DNA of 64,000 bases, taken from Leifsonia sp. NPDC080035. GTDB lineage: Bacteria; Actinomycetota; Actinomycetes; Actinomycetales; Microbacteriaceae. The notes under the pieces were generated by a model. It was given only the letters and a program-made list of their open reading frames with translations. It made no database searches and was not told the origin of the DNA. The translations under genes and the position numbers were made by a program. The stretch lies in contig NZ_CP157390.1 of the NCBI RefSeq assembly GCF_040050925.1, positions 2,170,001 through 2,234,000 of the forward strand, read 5' to 3'. Positions 60,439-64,000 of this stretch are shown piece after piece (position 1 is the first letter of the stretch; the number at the start of each line of letters is the position of its first letter).

Positions 60439-61626
60439 GTGGACTGTACAGACATCCTCCAGTTGTCGGGTAGCTATGACGCGGCCGGCAACCGCACTGG
60501 GCGGACTCGGACCGGCTCGACCGGCGGGAACTTCGCCGGTGTCGGCACCCGGTACGCCTACAACGTCACGGGTCAGACGACGTCGGTGTCTCGTGACGGC
60601 CGCGCCACTTCGTACGCGTACGACGGCCTGGGTCGCCAGGCATCCCGCACTGACACGACCGCGTACGGGACGGAGACCGTCCGGAACAGTTATGACGGCA
60701 CCGCGCTCTCCCAGTCGACCTCGTCGACGCAGGGCACGACCACGCTGGTGCGGGATGCGGCCGGTTCCCTCGCCGAGCACGTCTCGGACACCGGCGAGGC
60801 CACCTGGGACCTGCTGGATGGTCTGGCCTCCACGGTCGCCGGTGGGACCGGTGCTTCGATCACCCAGCTCGCCTCTTACGAGGACTGGGGCGCCCAGATT
60901 TTCGAGACCGGCGGGTGGGATGCGCCGGAGAACTACACCGGCCACGCCCACGACCCCACCCAGGGTTTGGTCCACACCTACGCCCGCACCTACGACCCGG
61001 CCACCGGCACCTGGACGTCCCCGGACACGTGGGCCGGCCTGCTGACGCAGCCGAGGTCGCTGGCGCGGTATCAGTACGTGCATGACAACCCGACCACCTA
61101 CCTGGATCCGGACGGGCACGTCTGCGCGGCACGTAACGTCACCGACGCGCTCCCGCTCGGCTGCGGAGCCACCCAGACACCACAGACGACGCGACCCGTG
61201 CCACCAAACATCCCGGGACCCGTCCCTGTGTTCGACGACAACGGCGCACCAATCGTCTACGGGGACGGACCCAATGACAAGAGCGACACCACGGTTCGCC
61301 ACGAGGACTTCATCTCCGTAGCACTTGCCAAGCTTCCCTCCGCCACGTCTGACTTCCCGCCTATGGATTGGAACGGAGTGTTCGGGTTGGTCGTCACCAC
61401 GCTTGCAGGGATCCTCAACGTCGGGGTGGGGATGCTTATCTCCCTGGAGATCGTTCTCTACAAGCAATTGATGTGGGTTACAGACGTTGTTTACCAGTTG
61501 TACCTGGACCAATGGCGGCGCGCCGGTGCCTGGGTAAAGGACAACATCAGCCGCCCGATTGGTGAAGCTGCCTGCGCATGGGCAACCGGTTGGTTGGGCG
61601 GAATGGGAGTGCCTGCGTCATGCTGA
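60439..61626 (+). CDS. Orphan Rhs C-terminus with a different tip (tip B)
   Basis: A 395-residue frame. Residues 12-244 repeat the end of the full Rhs protein (YDAAGNRTGRTRTGS to LPLGCGA), including the core NPTTYLDPDGH, but without signal peptide or YD shell. After the core the sequence differs completely: a Pro-rich linker, then PMDWNGVFGLVVTTLAGILN and a second hydrophobic stretch, and a Trp/Ala-rich end. Such displaced tips are known in Rhs and CDI loci and can be recombined onto the full-length gene. The GTG at 60439 is a formal start; the frame may not be expressed alone. A small membrane protein gene overlaps its stop. Confidence 0.72.
   Translation: MDCTDILQLSGSYDAAGNRTGRTRTGSTGGNFAGVGTRYAYNVTGQTTSVSRDGRATSYAYDGLGRQASRTDTTAYGTETVRNSYDGTALSQSTSSTQGTTTLVRDAAGSLAEHVSDTGEATWDLLDGLASTVAGGTGASITQLASYEDWGAQIFETGGWDAPENYTGHAHDPTQGLVHTYARTYDPATGTWTSPDTWAGLLTQPRSLARYQYVHDNPTTYLDPDGHVCAARNVTDALPLGCGATQTPQTTRPVPPNIPGPVPVFDDNGAPIVYGDGPNDKSDTTVRHEDFISVALAKLPSATSDFPPMDWNGVFGLVVTTLAGILNVGVGMLISLEIVLYKQLMWVTDVVYQLYLDQWRRAGAWVKDNISRPIGEAACAWATGWLGGMGVPASC
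60474..61169 (+). repeat. Direct repeat of Rhs core, orphan copy
   Basis: Matches 58165-58990 apart from the missing 132-base segment. The two copies provide long homology for recombination that would swap tip A and its partner for tip B and its partner. Confidence 0.85.
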
Positions 61627-61868
61627 TTGAAGTGCTCGGCAGGCTAAAAAGGGGCCGGACGTTCAGGTTCGCACGTCGACACCATCTGGTCGTCGGCGTG
61701 GTGCTGCTATTGGGCGGACTGATCGCACTTGCCGTCGCGCTCTTCACAGATTTCGGGCTACTGCTTGGAGGTACCCGTGCGGGCCTGGCTTCAGTGAGCG
61801 GGGTGGTGATCGCCATTGGGATCCGTAGTGTGACATGGCGAAACGAGGACGGTGCTCGCCGGAGATGA
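61620..61868 (+). CDS. Small membrane protein, putative immunity protein B
   Basis: An 82-residue protein: a basic N-terminus (RLKRGRTFRFARRHH) and two helices (about residues 23-45 and 50-68). The ATG overlaps the stop of the tip B gene (ATGCTGA), the position expected for its immunity gene. It is not similar to immunity A, in line with the different tip. Its own stop overlaps the next start as ATGA. Confidence 0.6.
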   Translation: MLIEVLGRLKRGRTFRFARRHHLVVGVVLLLGGLIALAVALFTDFGLLLGGTRAGLASVSGVVIAIGIRSVTWRNEDGARRR

Positions 61869-62188
61869 AGCTGTCCCTGAACCACCACGGTTGGATCGGT
61901 GCTGCAGCGGGACTGCTCTCGCTGATCCCGGGCATGCAGTGGCTCGCACCCATCGCGCTCGTTGCCAGCGCGGCCAGCGTGATCTACATGTGCATTACCG
62001 GCGGTCTAGACGGCATTGGTGCGTGCATCGTGAGTGCCGTCATGGCTGTAATTCCAGGGGCGGGCAGATTGATCGGAAAGACCATGAGTCGAAATGCCGC
62101 GGAATGGATAACGGAGGCTTGGAAGCAGGCGTCGCAGGCATTGGGTATCTCATTTGACATGCTCGGAGTATCGAAGGGATGGGGTTAG
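61865..62188 (+). CDS. Free-standing toxin tip fragment, paralogue of tip A
   Basis: A 107-residue protein nearly all of which matches the end of the full-length Rhs protein: AAAGLLSLIPGMQWLAPIA here against AAAGLLSWIPGMQWLAPIA there, then ASxASxIYxCIxGG and VIPGxG. It has no Rhs core, so this is a tip cut off almost exactly at its first hydrophobic segment. It starts at an ATG overlapping the stop of immunity B and is followed by a paralogue of immunity A. It may be a silent reserve cassette or a remnant. Confidence 0.68.
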   Translation: MKLSLNHHGWIGAAAGLLSLIPGMQWLAPIALVASAASVIYMCITGGLDGIGACIVSAVMAVIPGAGRLIGKTMSRNAAEWITEAWKQASQALGISFDMLGVSKGWG

Positions 62189-62616
62189 TGAGCGACCAAC
62201 CGGAGTGGAGGAGACGCGATCTCTTGCCAGGGGCGACAACATTCCAGATCGGGGGGTGGGTCCTGATCAGCATCGCCATCGCGGCCGTGGGCGCGATCGG
62301 CTCGCTGATTTGGGGCTTCGGAGTGGCACCGAAGACTAAGGCTTGGGATCCCGTGGGAATTGCCGTTTTCGCGCTGTTTGCGGGTGGGTCCGTGGCGGCA
62401 TTCGTGTTCGACCGTTGGTCGGATCTCAAGGCGAAGAGGGAGATCGAGGCCGGCTACACCACGGTGAACGGGAACCATCAGGTCGAGCGTGTGCATTCCA
62501 GGAGCGGCATCGTCGTACGAGAGGCGGGTGAGCCGAATCTTACGAAGGAGCAGTGGGAGGCGGCGATGAACCGGGTGCGCGCGTACGAGGAGTCGATTGC
62601 GTCGGGCAGACGTTGA
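62188..62616 (+). CDS. Putative immunity protein A' (paralogue of immunity A)
   Basis: A 142-residue protein with two helices (about residues 22-44 and 55-72) and the same soluble C-terminal pattern as the protein at 59551: EAGYTT, VERVHS, GIVVREAG. The GTG at 62188 overlaps the TAG of the tip fragment and has an AAGGGATGGGG stretch upstream; the ATG at 62179 is possible. The repeated order tip A-like/immunity A-like supports a matched toxin-immunity pair. Confidence 0.72.
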   Translation: MSDQPEWRRRDLLPGATTFQIGGWVLISIAIAAVGAIGSLIWGFGVAPKTKAWDPVGIAVFALFAGGSVAAFVFDRWSDLKAKREIEAGYTTVNGNHQVERVHSRSGIVVREAGEPNLTKEQWEAAMNRVRAYEESIASGRR

Positions 62617-62703
62617 TATTGGGGGAAGGTGACTCTATTCCTCGGCCGTGGTCTCTGCCTTCAATCGCCATTCTTCAAGCGTGGTGGGATGCAGGGTGTT
62701 CTG

Positions 62704-62991
62704 ATGATCACGACACTTCGTTCAATCGCACCAGCGAGCGTCCTGGGAGCGCTGTTCACCCCTTTAGTCGTGGCTATCGCTGGCAGCCCGGCAGCGTTGT
62801 GGGCCTTCCAGTTACTACTGGCATCCATTGTTACCGTCCTCGCATTGCGAGCACTCCTTATGTGCGTTCAAGCACGGCCCACGGTCCGCTGTCTGGCCGA
62901 TGTTCTCAAACGGATAACTCGGTTTGGGTCTGCCGCTTGTTGCCGAGCCCAGTGGAGCTGCCACCCATTGTTACGTGGGCGGAACCGCTGA
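62704..62991 (+). CDS. Doubtful small membrane protein
   Basis: A 95-residue frame starting MITTLRSIAPASVLGALF with two hydrophobic stretches (about 9-28 and 33-52) and a Cys/Arg-rich end that looks like read-through of non-coding sequence. It sits in the degenerate part of the cassette array. It could be an orphan immunity gene with a damaged 3' end. Base composition is lower in GC than the Rhs core. Confidence 0.35.
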   Translation: MITTLRSIAPASVLGALFTPLVVAIAGSPAALWAFQLLLASIVTVLALRALLMCVQARPTVRCLADVLKRITRFGSAACCRAQWSCHPLLRGRNR

Positions 62992-63326
62992 GGGGCTCGG
63001 GACTCGGGGCGATCGATGTCCTTGTTGTGGTCTCTTCCAACGCGGTGGGAATCCACATGCCTGCTACGGCGGCGCAACCTCGCGTCAGGTCGGAGTTGTC
63101 TAACCTCGCACCCGAGCCCTACCAGGTGCGAGAGTACGGCTACGACCCCGATGGCATTGGAAGCGGCCTCACGAGAACTCAGCGCGTTGCTTGGCTTCGG
63201 CAATCCATGACGAGGCATCTTTCGGACGCGTTGCAGCTACTACGTCGCGTGGCGTTCATTGCGCCGTATATGGCGACCAAACCGCGCCGAATCCACGCCT
63301 GGCGTGAAAGGCAATCAGGCCGATGA
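62992..63326 (+). pseudogene. Probable remnant of another toxin tip
   Basis: A frame ending at 63326 includes VREYGYDPDGIG (a YD-repeat-like piece at about 63128) and TRHLSDALQLLRRVAFIAPY, without a believable start or complete domain. Its stop overlaps the ATG of the next gene as ATGA, as at the other tip/immunity junctions. I read it as a decayed tip. Confidence 0.35.
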
Positions 63327-64000
63327 GTGGGCACGATCCGTCGATCGGCGCCTGGGGCGAGCGCGAGCATCGTCGTTATGTTCGCAGCTCGGTGTGGCGG
63401 ATGGCTGTCGGCGGAGTGGCTGCGGTGGGTGTGGTGTGGCTCCCGATAGTGACAGTGGCCGGGGCGCAGGTGAACCCGTCGGCGTTCTCTTGGGCAGCCG
63501 TCGCGGTCTCTCTCGCGTGGGTGGTGGCGGAGGCATGGTTGGTCTGGCGGCGACGCTTCTCCGTGTGCGCGACTATCCTCGCCGCGTGCTCGACCGTGCC
63601 ATTCTGGTTCGTGCTCACGAGCGGGGGTTGGTTTGTCCTGAGCATGCAGGCGGTCGGATTCGGTGGCGCGCTATTGGCAGGTTGGGGCCCGCGCGGACTT
63701 CGATCCCTCAAGGCAGAGGAATCCATAGCGCAAGGCTGGCCGCGCGCATACTCGTTGCCCGCGGACGCGGTCGCGGTATGGGCGCCGCGACCGCTGAACG
63801 GGCCGCCGAACGTCGGTTACACGTGGTCCGGGTCGACATGGACAGCGGTGACGCTCCCGCCGCAATCGGCACCCGAGACGTGGTTGTGGGTACGCGGCGG
63901 AACAGTCCTCTATTCCGCGCCGGAGCGGGCGCGGCTTGCCTTCGACCGACTGCAGGCGCTCGCAGGCCGTCAACGTTCCCACCGTTCTCGAACGCAGGCG
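63323..64000 (+). CDS. Membrane protein, 3' end outside the window
   Basis: An open frame of 226 codons from ATG at 63323 to the window edge without a stop. It starts MSGHDPSIGAWGEREHRRYV, then has four hydrophobic stretches (about residues 27-50, 53-75, 82-100, 102-120), and a soluble part with AYSLPADAVAVWAPRPLNGP and WTAVTLPPQSAPETWLWV. Its ATG overlaps the preceding remnant's stop. The position suggests another immunity-type gene, but it is larger than the others and the family is not recognised. Confidence 0.65.
   Translation, partial: MSGHDPSIGAWGEREHRRYVRSSVWRMAVGGVAAVGVVWLPIVTVAGAQVNPSAFSWAAVAVSLAWVVAEAWLVWRRRFSVCATILAACSTVPFWFVLTSGGWFVLSMQAVGFGGALLAGWGPRGLRSLKAEESIAQGWPRAYSLPADAVAVWAPRPLNGPPNVGYTWSGSTWTAVTLPPQSAPETWLWVRGGTVLYSAPERARLAFDRLQALAGRQRSHRSRTQA

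Overview
The window is high-GC DNA with dense, often overlapping genes (ATGA, GTGA and TGATG junctions), frequent GTG starts and several genes that look leaderless. Gene content (secE-nusG-rplK-rplA behind a tRNA-Trp, a MaoC pair next to murB, a PspC/histidine kinase/LuxR envelope-stress module, LAXTG-type wall anchoring) points to a Gram-positive actinobacterium, most likely a member of the Microbacteriaceae such as a Leifsonia relative. The family-level placement is inference from gene content; no 16S gene is present.

Layout. 0-4.1 kb: a drug-efflux-type MFS transporter, a zinc-ribbon/GIY-YIG protein and a three-gene unit of small envelope proteins. 4.1-6.8 kb: a ferric-reductase-like flavocytochrome, an FMN-binding protein and ApbE, together a membrane electron-transfer unit. 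6.9-13.5 kb: a complete oligopeptide/nickel-family ABC importer (binding protein, two permeases, fused double ATPase) translationally coupled to a flavin-dependent monooxygenase. 13.6-21.1 kb: two giant FtsX-type permeases and two LolD/MacB-type ATPases. 21.1-32.1 kb: a divergent carbohydrate locus. Leftward it holds a heparinase II/III-like protein, a DeoR/LacI-type regulator and a DUF2264 protein; rightward a 2-hydroxyacid dehydrogenase, a sugar ABC importer, a YesL-like protein and a ThuA-like protein. It looks like uptake and intracellular breakdown of a uronate-containing oligosaccharide.

32.1-50.4 kb is mostly chromosomal core: a 27-residue acidic CxxC peptide gene with its own promoter and terminator, the MaoC pair and murB, a glycine-rich protein, a CGNR regulator divergent from an EamA permease, RecQ with a phosphoribosyltransferase-like tail, the PspC/sensor/regulator stress module, tRNA-Trp, secE, nusG, rplK, rplA, a secreted S53 peptidase, a GNAT acetyltransferase and a DUF998 membrane protein. 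50.4-52.3 kb carries a YqaJ-like nuclease and a Gfo/Idh/MocA oxidoreductase on the minus strand.

52.3-64 kb is the most striking region: a polymorphic Rhs toxin locus. A predicted wall-anchored calcium-repeat protein is coupled to a 2103-residue secreted Rhs protein that contains an amidase_3-like segment. Behind it lies a tandem series of displaced cassettes: immunity A; a toxin remnant with a small membrane protein; an orphan Rhs C-terminus with a different tip and its own small membrane protein; a second copy of tip A fused to nothing, with a second copy of immunity A; degenerate sequence; and a membrane protein that runs off the right edge. Successive cassette genes usually overlap at stop/start. 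All recognisable tips and putative immunity proteins are membrane proteins, which suggests contact- or secretion-dependent membrane-targeting toxins.

Non-coding structure includes a pair of about 140-bp inverted dispersed repeats (32.1 and 43.7 kb), a family of related intergenic palindromes, mirror-image start regions in the PspC module, and many terminator hairpins.
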